Shown here: positions 16,132 through 24,902 of the stretch, one piece after another
Numbering within the stretch: position 1 is the stretch's first letter
Layout of the letters: each line of letters starts with the position of its first letter
Assembly: GCF_027587175.1 (NCBI RefSeq)
Contig: NZ_JAPCID010000056.1
Location: 1 to 45,450 of the forward strand
DNA from: Solirubrobacter deserti
GTDB taxonomy: Bacteria; Actinomycetota; Thermoleophilia; Solirubrobacterales; Solirubrobacteraceae
Length of the DNA: 45,450 bases
Direction: 5' to 3'
Program-made: the position numbers and the translations under genes
The notes under the pieces: generated by a model
The model's input: the letters and a program-made list of their open reading frames with translations, nothing else
What the model was told of the DNA's origin: nothing
Databases searched by the model: none

Positions 16132-16686
16132 CTACCCCAGCAGCGTCCAGGGGTCGAAGGCCTCGATCGGCACGACGCGGATCCGCGGCAGCGCGACCGT
16201 GAACGCTCCGACGTCGTCCTCGAGGTCGAACAGCTCGACGCCCTCGATCTCGGTGAGCAGCGTGCTGGTCATCTCGCGGAAGCCGATGACCCCGATGCGA
16301 CGGCCCGGCTGCTCGGCCAGGTTCTCGACCTGGGGCGCGAAGTCGCCGTCGTGGGAGGCGAGCAGCAGGTCGCCGTGGCCGCGCTCGGCGAGGGCGTCGA
16401 TCGTCTTCTGGATGGCGACGTCGACGACCTTCACGTCGGGCGGCCCGCTCAGCAGCACGGGCCGGTACTCGAGGGCGGTCAGGGCCTGGACGAACGCCAT
16501 CGGCACGGTGCCGGAGGCGTTGAGGAAGAACAGGCCGCGCACGGGCTGCTCCCAGACGGCGCGGGCGTAGTCGCGGACGCGATCCCAGCGCGGGCGCTCC
16601 TCCGGGGCGGGGCGCCGGCCGAGGACGCCGGCGCCGAGCGTCGCGTCGATGTTCTCGCCGTCGATGAGCAGGAACGTCTCAGGCAC
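16132..16686 (-). CDS. NYN/LabA-like PIN-domain ribonuclease candidate
   Basis: The product (184 residues from GTG 16686) is a NYN (LabA/DUF88) domain protein. The acidic catalytic positions of the PIN-like fold are present: LLIDGENID at the N-terminus, KVVDVAIQ in the middle and ASHDGDFAPQV. These proteins are predicted metal-dependent RNases acting in the cytoplasm. I choose the GTG at 16686 because the fold begins there; an ATG at 16758 would add a 24-residue arginine-containing leader with no clear domain. It lies just upstream of the gamma-CA-like gene on the same strand (39 bases), but a functional link is not evident. Confidence 0.85.
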   Translation of the reverse strand: MPETFLLIDGENIDATLGAGVLGRRPAPEERPRWDRVRDYARAVWEQPVRGLFFLNASGTVPMAFVQALTALEYRPVLLSGPPDVKVVDVAIQKTIDALAERGHGDLLLASHDGDFAPQVENLAEQPGRRIGVIGFREMTSTLLTEIEGVELFDLEDDVGAFTVALPRIRVVPIEAFDPWTLLG

Positions 16687-16750
16687 GCCCGCGAGACTAA
16701 CGCAGGCGGTCAGTCCATCCAGGCGCCGCGGCGACCTCATGCCAGCAAAA

Positions 16751-16775
16751 CTTGCCATATGACAAGCAAGTACTT
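16751..16775. promoter_or_regulatory. Palindromic operator candidate for the TetR regulator
   Basis: CTTGCCATATGACAAG (16751-16766) is a 16-base palindrome with one mismatched pair, followed at once by a second half-palindrome AAGTACTT (16768-16775). Both contain CTTG/CAAG half-sites. They lie 13-37 bases upstream of the DUF1330-TetR unit and within the divergent gap to the NYN gene, the usual place for a TetR autoregulatory site. Confidence 0.6.
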
Positions 16776-16787
16776 AGACTGGACAGC

Positions 16788-17120
16788 ATGGACTTGGATC
16801 GCTTCCTCGATGAGGACCCGGGTGGACCCGTGGTCATGCTCAACCTGCTGCGCTTCCGGCCGGGCGGCGCAGCGCGCTACGACGACTACCGCCAGGCGCT
16901 GCTGGCGTCGGGGGTGGCCGCCGACGCCGAGCCGCTGTTCTTCGGCACCGGCTTCCCGTCGCTCGAGGGCGAGGACTGGGACGCGGTCCTGCTCGTCCGC
17001 TACCCGAGCCGGGCGGCGTTCGCGGGCATGATCCGCTCGCCCGAGTACCGTGCGATCGAGCCCCTGCGACGCGAGGCGCTGGAGGACGCCGTGGTGCAAC
17101 CGACACACTGGCTGATGTGA
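16788..17120 (+). CDS. DUF1330-like protein
   Basis: The 110-residue protein has the ferredoxin-like alpha/beta pattern of DUF1330 proteins: GGPVVMLNLLRFRPGGAARYDDYRQAL, then WDAVLLVRYPSRAAFAGMIRSPEYRAIEPLRREALEDAVVQP. Family members are small dimeric barrel proteins of unknown activity. The ATG at 16788 is preferred over an in-frame ATG at 16752, which lies within the palindromic operator. Its stop overlaps the GTG of the TetR gene, so regulator and target form one unit. Confidence 0.85.
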   Translation: MDLDRFLDEDPGGPVVMLNLLRFRPGGAARYDDYRQALLASGVAADAEPLFFGTGFPSLEGEDWDAVLLVRYPSRAAFAGMIRSPEYRAIEPLRREALEDAVVQPTHWLM

Positions 17121-17638
17121 GACGAACACAGGCGGAGCGCCGGGCGCAGACCGAACGCCGGTTGCTGGAAGCGACGATGGAGATCGTGGCCTCGCGCGGC
17201 GTGCGCGCGGTGACGCTGGCCGCGGTCGGCGAGGCGGCGGGGTACTCCCGCGGGATCGTCACGCACCAGTTCGGGTCCCGCCAGGGGCTGCTGGACGCGT
17301 TGACGCTGGAGCTGCAGAACCGCTTCGTGCCGCCGGAGACCGACGACGTGCTCGAGTTCGTCGACGCGTACCTGGCCGCGTTCGAGGAGCGGCCGCTGGA
17401 CACGCGCGTGTACGCAGTGCTGTGGGCGGAGGCCCAGGCGGGCGACGTCGACCTGCTGCCCGCGTTCGAGGCGCGCGACGCCCGCTTCCGCGCGACCATG
17501 GCCGGCTACCTCGACGGCGACGAGGCGATGGCGGCCGTGGTCGTCGCGCTGCTGCGCGGGGTGGCGCTGATGCAGCCCGAAGACGCTCGCGCGCAGGTGC
17601 GCGCGTTGCTCGCCCGGGGCGTGGCGTCATCGACGTGA
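17117..17638 (+). CDS. TetR-family transcriptional regulator
   Basis: The 173-residue protein has an N-terminal helix-turn-helix (about 8-55: RRLLEATMEIVASRGVRAVTLAAVGEAAGYSRGIVTHQFGSRQGLLDAL) typical of TetR repressors, and an all-helical C-terminal ligand pocket. The length is slightly short for the family. The GTG start overlaps the DUF1330 stop (GTGA). Since it is cotranscribed with DUF1330 behind a palindrome, it probably represses its own operon; the ligand is unknown. Confidence 0.92.
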   Translation: MRRTQAERRAQTERRLLEATMEIVASRGVRAVTLAAVGEAAGYSRGIVTHQFGSRQGLLDALTLELQNRFVPPETDDVLEFVDAYLAAFEERPLDTRVYAVLWAEAQAGDVDLLPAFEARDARFRATMAGYLDGDEAMAAVVVALLRGVALMQPEDARAQVRALLARGVASST

Positions 17639-17681
17639 CCCGGGCCGGTTGACCGCGCGGGCGGGTGGTGAGCCCCGCCGC

Positions 17682-17954
17682 ATGCCCCAACCCAAGCAGC
17701 CCGTCACCGACGACACCATCCAGGTGCGTCAGCTCAGTCACTACCAGTTCACGTGGATCGCCGGGGAGCCCGGCGAGCCCGGCATGTGGACCCTGCAGCT
17801 CGTGCTCGACCAGGGCGCGTGGGAGGAGGTCCTGACCGTCGACCCCGACGACGCCGACAACCTGCAGGACATGCTGTCCACCGCGCAGATCGTGCACTAC
17901 GACGTCCGCCGTCGCACGTTGATGTTCGGGACGACCCCCGTGGGCAGCGCCTAA
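17682..17954 (+). CDS. Small hypothetical protein
   Basis: The 90-residue protein ([25 protein letters not shown]...) is acidic and soluble, with a central [50 protein letters not shown]. This looks like a small beta-sheet plus helix fold of the kind annotated only as hypothetical in actinobacteria. The ATG at 17682 is chosen over an upstream in-frame ATG at 17649, whose leader is low in complexity. It ends 10 bases before selO and may be cotranscribed with it. Confidence 0.7.
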   Translation: MPQPKQPVTDDTIQVRQLSHYQFTWIAGEPGEPGMWTLQLVLDQGAWEEVLTVDPDDADNLQDMLSTAQIVHYDVRRRTLMFGTTPVGSA

Positions 17955-17964
17955 CCTCGTCTGC

Positions 17965-19350
17965 ATGGCGGTCGCGACCCTCGACAACACGTTCGCCCGT
18001 GAGCTGGAAGGGCTCTCGGTGCCGTGGCAGGCGGCGCAGGTGCCGCAGCCGCGGCTGCTGATCCACAACGAGGCGCTCGCGGCGGAGCTGGGCGTGGAGT
18101 GGGGCGTCGATGTCTTCGCCGGCAACGAGGTCCCCGAGGGCGCGACGCCGGTCGCCCAGGTCTACGCCGGCCACCAGTTCGGCGGGTACTCGCCGCGGCT
18201 GGGCGACGGGCGCGCGCTGCTGCTCGGCGAGGTCGTGGATCGCGCGGGGCGGCGCCGTGACCTGCACCTGAAGGGCTCCGGCCGTACGCCGTTCGCGCGC
18301 GGCGGGGACGGCAAGGCCGTCGTCGGCCCGATGCTGCGCGAGGCCGTGATCGGCGAGGCGATGCACGCGCTCGGCATCCCGACGACGCGCGCGCTCGCCG
18401 TCGTCGCCACGGGCGAGAAGGTGATGCGCGAGGCCGGCCCGCTGCCGGGCGCGGTGCTCACGCGCGTCGCCTCTTCGCATCTGCGCGTGGGGACGTTCGA
18501 GTACGCGGCGCGCAACGGCGGCCTGCGCGAGCTGGCCGACTACGCGATCGCCCGCCACTACCCGGGGCTCGGGTACCTGGAGTTCTTCGAGGCGGTCGTC
18601 GAAGCGCAGGCTTCGTTGGTGGCGCGCTGGATGCTCGTGGGCTTCATCCACGGCGTCATGAACACCGACAACATGGCGATCTCGGGCGAGACGATCGACT
18701 ACGGCCCGTGCGCGTTCATGGACCGCTACGACCCGGCGACCGTCTTCAGCTCGATCGACCACATGGGCCGCTACGCCTATGGCAACCAGCCGGCCGTCGC
18801 CCAGTGGAACCTCGCGCGGTTGGGCGAGACGCTGTTGCCGCTGATCGGCGGCGAGGACGCGGTCGAGCGGGCGACGTCCGTGTTGACGACGTTCGAGGAT
18901 CGCTACGGCCGCGCCTGGCGGTCCGGCATGGCTGCGAAGCTCGGGCTGCGCGAGCCGGACACGGCGTTCATCGAGGAGACCCTGAAGGTGCTCGAGGAGC
19001 AGCGGGTCGACTTCACCTCGTTCTTCCGCGCCCTGCCGGACGCCGCGTTGGGCGACAACCGCCGCGCGCACGCGCTGTTCGCCGCGCCGGCCGAGTTCGA
19101 CGCGTGGGCCGACTCGTGGCGGCCTTTGACCTCGTCGGACGGCCTGGCGGCGTTGAACTCCGTCAACCCGATCTACATCCCGCGCAACCACCTCGTCGAG
19201 GAGGCGCTGGCCGCGGCGATGGACGACGACCTGCTGCCGCTCGGCCGCTTGATGGAGGTCCTCGCCCGCCCGTTCGAGGAGCGCGAGGGCCGCGAGGTCT
19301 ACGCGGAGCCTGGGCCGGAGCGCTTCTACCAGACGTTCTGCGGCACTTAA
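17965..19350 (+). CDS. selO: SelO protein adenylyltransferase (YdiU family pseudokinase)
   Basis: The 461-residue protein belongs to the SelO/YdiU family, which transfers AMP from ATP to Ser, Thr or Tyr hydroxyls of target proteins and is linked to oxidative stress. Signature blocks are present in order: [45 protein letters not shown] (nucleotide-binding Lys), [47 protein letters not shown] (metal-binding Asn/Asp) and [13 protein letters not shown]. The length is slightly below the usual 475-490. The C-terminus ends RFYQTFCGT with an ordinary Cys codon and no selenocysteine. The start at 17965 gives the conserved [16 protein letters not shown]-terminus. Confidence 0.95.
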   Translation: MAVATLDNTFARELEGLSVPWQAAQVPQPRLLIHNEALAAELGVEWGVDVFAGNEVPEGATPVAQVYAGHQFGGYSPRLGDGRALLLGEVVDRAGRRRDLHLKGSGRTPFARGGDGKAVVGPMLREAVIGEAMHALGIPTTRALAVVATGEKVMREAGPLPGAVLTRVASSHLRVGTFEYAARNGGLRELADYAIARHYPGLGYLEFFEAVVEAQASLVARWMLVGFIHGVMNTDNMAISGETIDYGPCAFMDRYDPATVFSSIDHMGRYAYGNQPAVAQWNLARLGETLLPLIGGEDAVERATSVLTTFEDRYGRAWRSGMAAKLGLREPDTAFIEETLKVLEEQRVDFTSFFRALPDAALGDNRRAHALFAAPAEFDAWADSWRPLTSSDGLAALNSVNPIYIPRNHLVEEALAAAMDDDLLPLGRLMEVLARPFEEREGREVYAEPGPERFYQTFCGT

Positions 19351-19412
19351 GTCGCAGAAGCTTCGCAATCGCGTCTTGTTTCGCGACGGCGCCGCGGGCG
19401 ACGATTCGCGGC

Positions 19413-20303
19413 ATGGTCGTCGAAAGCTCGATTCGTCAACCAGCGGTTGACAAAGTGATCGCTCGGATCGCCGCCCGGCAGTGGGGCCTGGTGAGCGCCC
19501 GTGATCTGCGCGCGCTCGGGCTGTCGCGCCAAGCGATCTCGAAGCGCGTCGCGGCAGGACGGCTGTTTCCGGCGTATCGCGGAGTGTGGGCGGTGGGGCA
19601 CCCCAACCTCCCCCTCGAAGGCCGGTTTCTGGCGGCGGTGCTCGCCTGCGGCCCCGGGGCCGTCCTCTCCCACTGGTCCGCCGTGGTCCACTGGGGCCTC
19701 CGGCGTTGGATCGAGCACGACCCGCACGTGACGTCGCCGACCAAACGCGACCGCGCCGGCATCGTCAACCATCGGTCCGATCACATCGAAGGCACGGTCC
19801 ACAGGGGCGTCCCCGTCGTCACGCCCGCTCGCGCGATCTGCGACATCACCGCGACCGCGACCGTCAAGGTCCTGCGCGGCGTCGTGAACCATGCGCTCGG
19901 CCTGGAGCTCGTCACGCTCGGGCAACTCGTGACCTACACCGGCCGCGGAGCGAAGAAGCTACGTCGCGTCCTCGCCGAGGCGGCGCCCACGAGGAGCGAG
20001 AACGAGAACCTCGTCCTGCACCTCATCCACGATGCCGGCCTGCCGATCCCGCTGGTCAACCCGCGACTGGACGGCACGAGCTACATCCCCGACTTCCTGT
20101 GGCCCGAGCGGGGACTGATCCTCGAAGCCGACAGCCGGCGCTTCCACGGCAACCTGATCGCGCGCGCCGACGACGCGTCCCGCCAGCTCGTGCTCGAGCG
20201 GATGGGCCTGCGCGTGATCCGCACGACGTGGCGGGAGGCCACCGCGCAGCCCGCCGTGGTTCAGCGACGAATCGCGAACGCGCTGGGCGCAGAGGTAGTC
20301 TGA
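19413..20303 (+). CDS. AbiEi-like winged-helix protein fused to a DUF559/Vsr-like nuclease-type domain
   Basis: The 296-residue protein starts with an AbiEi-type winged-helix domain (about 15-65: ARQWGLVSARDLRALGLSRQAISKRVAAGRLFPAYRGVWAVG). A middle region follows (about 70-200: HRGVPVVTPARAICDI), then a C-terminal DUF559-like part (about 205-292: YIPDFLWPERGLILEADSRRFHG, then LERMGLRVIRTTW) that resembles the PD-(D/E)xK-type Vsr fold. Such genes are usually labelled type IV TA antitoxin-domain proteins, but no AbiEii toxin is next to it, so a TA role is not supported. Many actinobacteria carry several copies. The ATG at 19413 is the first plausible start. Confidence 0.8.
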   Translation: MVVESSIRQPAVDKVIARIAARQWGLVSARDLRALGLSRQAISKRVAAGRLFPAYRGVWAVGHPNLPLEGRFLAAVLACGPGAVLSHWSAVVHWGLRRWIEHDPHVTSPTKRDRAGIVNHRSDHIEGTVHRGVPVVTPARAICDITATATVKVLRGVVNHALGLELVTLGQLVTYTGRGAKKLRRVLAEAAPTRSENENLVLHLIHDAGLPIPLVNPRLDGTSYIPDFLWPERGLILEADSRRFHGNLIARADDASRQLVLERMGLRVIRTTWREATAQPAVVQRRIANALGAEVV

Positions 20304-20308
20304 TTCCC

Positions 20309-22411
20309 ATGACGGAGTTCTTCGGCGCGTGCCCGCTCGACTGCCCCGACGGGTGCAGCTGGGTGGTGACGGTCGAGGACGGCGTCGCCACGCGGCTGCG
20401 CGGCAACCGCGACCATCCGTACACGGCAGGCGCGTTGTGCGCGAAGGTCAACGGCTACCTGGATCACGTGCGCGCCGAGGACCGCATCCTGTACCCGATG
20501 CGCCGCGTCGGGGCGAAGGGCGCGGGCAAGTTCGAGCGCATCAGCTGGGACGAGGCCACGGCGGAGATCGCGGCGAAGCTGCACGCGGTGAAGGACGAGT
20601 TCGGCGGCGAGGCGATCTGGCCGTTCCAGGGCACGGGGTCGCTCGGCTACGTGCAGGGCCTGGAGGGCCGCGCCGGCCAGCCGCTGTGGAACGTGCTCGG
20701 CGCGTCGGTGCACGAGATGACGGCGTGCAGCGTGGCGGGCAAGCTCGGGGCGAGCTACACGACCGGCACGGCCGCGGGCATGGACCCCGAGACGTTCGCG
20801 GACTCCAAGCTGATCCTGCTGTGGGGCACGAACCCGCTCACCTCCGGCCACCACGTGTTCAAGTTCATGCGCGAGGCCCAGAAGCGTGGCGCGTACGTGG
20901 TGTCGATCGACCCGATCAAGACCCGCACCGCCGAGCGCGCCGACGAGTGGCTCGCGCCGCTCCCCGGCTCCGACGCCGCGCTGGCGCTCGGCCTGCTGCA
21001 CGTCGTGCTCGAGCTGGGTGCCGAGGATCGCGAGTACATCGCGCGCAACACGGTCGGCTTCGACGAGTTCAAGGAGCGCATCCTCCAGTTCTCGCCGCAG
21101 CGGGTCGCGGAGCTCACGGGCCTGCCGGAGGAGCGGATCCGCGCGCTCGGCGAGCGGCTCGCGACCACGCGCCCGACCGGCATCCGCTGCACGCAGGGCA
21201 TGCAGCGCCACGCGGGCGGCGGCGCCGCGCTGCGCATGCTCTACGCCATCCCGGGCGTGACGGGCGACTGGCAGTACCCGGGCGGCGGCGCGTCGTACTC
21301 GACCAGCGGGCGCTTCACGCCGAACTTCGAAGGGGTCTACCGCGACGACCTGCTCCAGCAGCCGGTCCGCTCGCTCAACATGGTCCGCCTCGCCGACGAG
21401 CTGCTCAACCAGGACGACCCGCCGATCAGGGCGCTCGTCGTCTACCAGGCCAATCCCATGGGCTCCAATCCGGACCAGCGCCGGGTGCGCGAGGGCCTCA
21501 TGCGCGAGGACCTGTTCACGGTCGTGCTGGAGCAGTTCCCCACCGACACCGTCGACTACGCGGACATCGTCCTGCCCGCGACGATGCAGACCGAGCACCT
21601 GGACGTCAACGACGGCTACGGGCACTCGTACGTGCACCTGAACCGCCCGGCGGTCGCGCCGCGCGGCGAGGCCAAGTCCACGCTGGAGACGTTCCGCCGG
21701 ATCGCACGCGCGATGGACCTGGATGAACCGGCGCTCTACGCGAGCGACGAGGAGGTCGCGCGCACGCTGCTCGGCGACGAGCTGTTCGAGGAGCTGTGGG
21801 AAGTCGGCTGGAAGCGCTACCTGCCCGAGCGCTACGTGCCCTTCACCGACGGCTTCCCCACACCGTCCGGCAAGCTCGAGTTCTACTCCGAGAAGGCCGC
21901 GGAGGCGGGCCTGGACCCGATCCCCGGCTACACGCCGTCCCAGGCCACCGCGCCGGACGAGCAGCACCCCCTGGCGCTGATCGCGCCCGCGAGCCACTGG
22001 TTCCTGAACACGATCTTCGCCAACAAGCCGGACCTCATGGCCAAGGCCGGCGGCCCGCGCATCACGATGCACCCGGACGACGCGCGCGAGCGCGGCCTGA
22101 CCTCCGGCGACACGGTCCGCGTGTTCAACGCACGCGGCGCGTTCGAGGCGGAGGTCCTCGTCGCCGACAGCGTGCGCCAGGGCGTGATCGCCTCCACCAA
22201 GGGCCACTGGCTCAAGCACGTCCGCGGCGGCGCGAACGTCAACGCCACCACCGACGAGCGCGACTCCGACATGGGCGGCGGCGCCGTCTACCACGACAAC
22301 CGCGTCGAGGTCGAGCGGGTGGGTAGCGTCAACGGCGATGACCAGCCGAGAGATCAGGCTCGCTTCGCGCCCCGAGGGCGAGCCGGAGCCGTCCAACTTC
22401 GAGCTCGCTGA
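20309..22411 (+). CDS. Molybdopterin-dependent oxidoreductase with [4Fe-4S] cluster
   Basis: The 700-residue protein belongs to the DMSO-reductase superfamily. The N-terminal cluster motif is complete (C8, C12, C16 in ACPLDCPDGC and C44 in GALCAKVN). The molybdopterin domain follows, with WPFQGTGSLGYVQGL, LWGTNPLTSGHHVFKFM, and a C-terminal molydop-binding domain (about 540-690: HPLALIAPASHWFLNT, RITMHPDDARERGLTSGDTVRVF). There is no Tat signal, so it is cytoplasmic. The substrate is not evident; no partner subunit is adjacent. The reading frame runs 74 bases into the next gene, giving a tail after VEVERVGS that does not resemble the family. It begins six bases after the AbiEi/DUF559 gene. 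Confidence 0.9.
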   Translation: MTEFFGACPLDCPDGCSWVVTVEDGVATRLRGNRDHPYTAGALCAKVNGYLDHVRAEDRILYPMRRVGAKGAGKFERISWDEATAEIAAKLHAVKDEFGGEAIWPFQGTGSLGYVQGLEGRAGQPLWNVLGASVHEMTACSVAGKLGASYTTGTAAGMDPETFADSKLILLWGTNPLTSGHHVFKFMREAQKRGAYVVSIDPIKTRTAERADEWLAPLPGSDAALALGLLHVVLELGAEDREYIARNTVGFDEFKERILQFSPQRVAELTGLPEERIRALGERLATTRPTGIRCTQGMQRHAGGGAALRMLYAIPGVTGDWQYPGGGASYSTSGRFTPNFEGVYRDDLLQQPVRSLNMVRLADELLNQDDPPIRALVVYQANPMGSNPDQRRVREGLMREDLFTVVLEQFPTDTVDYADIVLPATMQTEHLDVNDGYGHSYVHLNRPAVAPRGEAKSTLETFRRIARAMDLDEPALYASDEEVARTLLGDELFEELWEVGWKRYLPERYVPFTDGFPTPSGKLEFYSEKAAEAGLDPIPGYTPSQATAPDEQHPLALIAPASHWFLNTIFANKPDLMAKAGGPRITMHPDDARERGLTSGDTVRVFNARGAFEAEVLVADSVRQGVIASTKGHWLKHVRGGANVNATTDERDSDMGGGAVYHDNRVEVERVGSVNGDDQPRDQARFAPRGRAGAVQLRAR

Positions 22412-23330
22412 GACCGACGTCCGCGCGCCCCAGCGGGGCGAGCTCGTCGTGCGCAACCGGTACATGTCCGTCGACCCGTACATGCGGGGGCGGATGAAGG
22501 ACGTCAAGTCGTACACGCCGCCGTGGCAGATCGGCCAGCAGCTCGACGGCGCCGCGATCGGCGAAGTCATCGCATCCAAGGTCGACGGGTTCGCCGAGGG
22601 CGATCTCGTGGTGCACGGCCTCGGCTGGCGCGAGGTGGCCGTGGTCAAGGCGCAGTACGCGCAGAAGGTCACACCGCCCGCGGGCGTCCCGGAGTCCGCG
22701 TTCATCGGCGTCCTCGGGATGCCGGGCCTGACCGCCTACGTCGGCCTGCTCGACATCGCGGAGCTGCGCGACGGGGACATCGTGTTCGTGAGCGGCGCCG
22801 CGGGCGCCGTCGGGTCGCTCGCGGGCCAGATCGCCAAGCTCAAGGGGCACACCGTGATCGGCTCCGCCGGCTCGCCCGAGAAGGTCGAGTGGCTGAACGA
22901 GTTGGGCTTCGACGCCGCGTTCGACTACCACGACGGCGAGGTGCGCACGCTGCTGCGGGAAGCCGCGCCCGACGGCATCGACGTCTACTTCGACAACGTC
23001 GGCGGCGACCACTTCGCCGCGGCCATCCACGCCATGAAGCAGAACGGCCGCGCGGCCCTGTGCGGCGCGATCTCCAGCTACAACACCGACGAGCCCGCGC
23101 CGTTCCAGCTCATGCAGGCCATCGGCAAGCGGCTCAAGCTGCAGGGCTTCATCATCAGCGACCACGGCGACCGCCGGCAGGCGTTCATCGACGAGGTCGG
23201 CCCGTGGGTCGCGGACGGCCGCGTGCAGTTCCGCGAGACGATCGTCGACGGTGGCGTCGAGGCCGCGCCGCAGGCCTTCATCGACCTACTGCGCGGCGCC
23301 AACACGGGCAAGATGCTCGTGCGCTTCTAG
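22338..23330 (+). CDS. curA: NADPH-dependent MDR reductase, CurA/leukotriene B4 dehydrogenase type
   Basis: The 330-residue zinc-free medium-chain reductase carries the family opening SFELAETDVRAPQRGELVVRNRYMSVDPYMRGRM, the cofactor motif VSGAAGAVGSLAGQIAK, GSAGSPEKVEWL for the NADPH phosphate, and the FDNVGG segment. Members reduce the C=C bond of alpha,beta-unsaturated ketones such as curcumin or prostaglandin derivatives; the in vivo substrate is unknown. The ATG at 22338 lies inside the 3' end of the molybdopterin gene. Its last 45 bases overlap the convergent GTPase gene. Confidence 0.9.
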   Translation: MTSREIRLASRPEGEPEPSNFELAETDVRAPQRGELVVRNRYMSVDPYMRGRMKDVKSYTPPWQIGQQLDGAAIGEVIASKVDGFAEGDLVVHGLGWREVAVVKAQYAQKVTPPAGVPESAFIGVLGMPGLTAYVGLLDIAELRDGDIVFVSGAAGAVGSLAGQIAKLKGHTVIGSAGSPEKVEWLNELGFDAAFDYHDGEVRTLLREAAPDGIDVYFDNVGGDHFAAAIHAMKQNGRAALCGAISSYNTDEPAPFQLMQAIGKRLKLQGFIISDHGDRRQAFIDEVGPWVADGRVQFRETIVDGGVEAAPQAFIDLLRGANTGKMLVRF

Positions 23331-24902
23331 GCCGCGGCCGCGTTTGCGTTCGCCCTTGAGGGCGCGGCCGAGCGCGGCCGGAACGGCCAGCTCGACTTCC
23401 AGCGGAGCGATCACGAGCTCCTCGGCCACGCCGGTGATGCGCTCGTGCAGTGCCCGGCGTGCGCGCCGCGCGCGGCGGCGCGCGCCCGCCCGGTTGACCA
23501 GCCGCGCGATCAGCGCCAGCAACAGCCCGGCCAGCAGGCCGCCGATGAGCAGCGCGGTCGGCGCGGGGACGCCTCCGATGTCGGGTGTCGGCACGACGTC
23601 GTCGAGCTGGAGATAGCCGAGCCCCGCCAGCGCGACGAGCCACAGCGCGCCGGCCGCGGCCGCCAGTGCGCACGCGAGCTGCAGCCCGCGCGCGACACGC
23701 CACCACCGCGGTCGGGTCATCCGCAGGTCCGCGCCCGCCATCGCGCGGTCGAGCCGGTCGGCCAGCGCGCCCTCCTCGGCGGTGGCGGCGCGGCGCGCCA
23801 GCGCGGGCCACGGCTCCGGCAACCCGGACGACGCGTCGTGGGCGAGCGTGCGGATGGCGGAGTCGAGCAGCGAGCGCTCCACCGGCGTCGGCGGCGGCAG
23901 TGACGTGCGCGCGTCCTCGGCCTGTGCGCGCTCGAGCCCCAGGCGCCGGAGCGGGTCGGGCCGCAGCCGCCGCACCCAGGAGATCCACGGCACGCCGGCC
24001 GCGAGCGCGCCGCGGTGCTTGTGCGCACGCTCGACGGCGCGCACGACGCCCGGCAGGCCCGCCGCGTCCGACAGCGCGGCGACGAGCCGCTCGCGGTCGC
24101 GCCGGCTCACGCCCGCGGCGCGACCCTTCCCCGCGGCGGCGCGCAACGGCTCCGCGACGGAGGACACGTCGGCTTCGAGCCGGGCCAGCGCGGCCTTGCG
24201 GCTGCGCACGCGCTCCTCGACCGCCTCGCGCAACGCGTCGGTCCCCTGGCCGGTGCGCGCCGACAGCGCGAGCACGGGCATGTCGCCCAGCCCGCTGGAC
24301 GCGAGCACGCGCTGCAGGTCCTTGCGCGCGCGGTCCACCTGGTCGCCGAGCAGGTCCGCCTGGTTGAGCACGACGAGCATCGCCGCCGCGTGCCCGGCCA
24401 TCGGGCGCAGGTAGCCCTCGTGCAGCGTCGCGTCCGCGTACTTCTGCGGATCGACGACCCACACCAGCAGGTCGACCATCCGCACGAGCCGGTCGACCTC
24501 GGCGCGATGGGCGGCCTCGATGGAGTCGAAATCGGGCAGGTCGAGCAGCGCCAGGCCTTCCGGCGCCTCCGGCCCGAGCGCGTGCCGTTGCCGGATCTCG
24601 AGCCAGTCGAGCAGCGCGGGCTCGACCGCTTCGCCGACCGCCGCGGTCGTGGTGGACGTCGTCGGCCGGCGCACGCCGGAGCGCGAGAGCTCGCGCCCGA
24701 CGAGCAGGTTGAACAGGGTCGACTTGCCGGCGCCGGTCGGGCCGGCGAGCGCGACGACGGTGGCGTCGAGCCCGTGGCCGAGGCGTTCGCCGGCGCGCCG
24801 CACGAGCGCGCGGGCCGGCGCCACGACTTCCGGATCCAGCCGGCCTTCGGCGAGCTCTACGGCCTCGGCGAGCGCGCTCAGGCGCTGGTCGAGCTTGCTC
24901 AT
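23286..24902 (-). CDS. Dynamin-like/YfjP-type GTPase, membrane-anchored (second of a pair)
   Basis: The 538-residue protein has an N-terminal GTPase domain with an intact P-loop (GPTGAGKST, 54-62), a switch-I-like TSTTTA, G3 DLPD (121-124) and G4 NQAD (170-173), and a helical middle. Two predicted membrane spans follow (about 412-435 LQLACALAAAAGALWLVALA and about 452-472 ALLIGGLLAGLLLALIA), then a basic coiled C-terminal tail. Paired dynamin-like GTPases in actinobacteria act in membrane remodelling or stress. It is translationally coupled to the upstream GTPase gene by an ATGA overlap (24899-24902). The 3' end overlaps the convergent curA by 45 bases. Confidence 0.87.
   Translation of the reverse strand: MSKLDQRLSALAEAVELAEGRLDPEVVAPARALVRRAGERLGHGLDATVVALAGPTGAGKSTLFNLLVGRELSRSGVRRPTTSTTTAAVGEAVEPALLDWLEIRQRHALGPEAPEGLALLDLPDFDSIEAAHRAEVDRLVRMVDLLVWVVDPQKYADATLHEGYLRPMAGHAAAMLVVLNQADLLGDQVDRARKDLQRVLASSGLGDMPVLALSARTGQGTDALREAVEERVRSRKAALARLEADVSSVAEPLRAAAGKGRAAGVSRRDRERLVAALSDAAGLPGVVRAVERAHKHRGALAAGVPWISWVRRLRPDPLRRLGLERAQAEDARTSLPPPTPVERSLLDSAIRTLAHDASSGLPEPWPALARRAATAEEGALADRLDRAMAGADLRMTRPRWWRVARGLQLACALAAAAGALWLVALAGLGYLQLDDVVPTPDIGGVPAPTALLIGGLLAGLLLALIARLVNRAGARRRARRARRALHERITGVAEELVIAPLEVELAVPAALGRALKGERKRGRGLEAHEHLARVGAAQ

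Noticed and set aside
19307-19350. Possible selenocysteine codon near the SelO C-terminus
   Set aside because: The frame ends RFYQTFCGT with an ordinary Cys codon and a TAA stop; no in-frame TGA.
17749-19368. Long minus-strand open frame opposite selO
   Set aside because: Antisense shadow, no motif.
20261-22705. Long minus-strand open frame opposite the molybdopterin oxidoreductase
   Set aside because: Antisense shadow, no motif.
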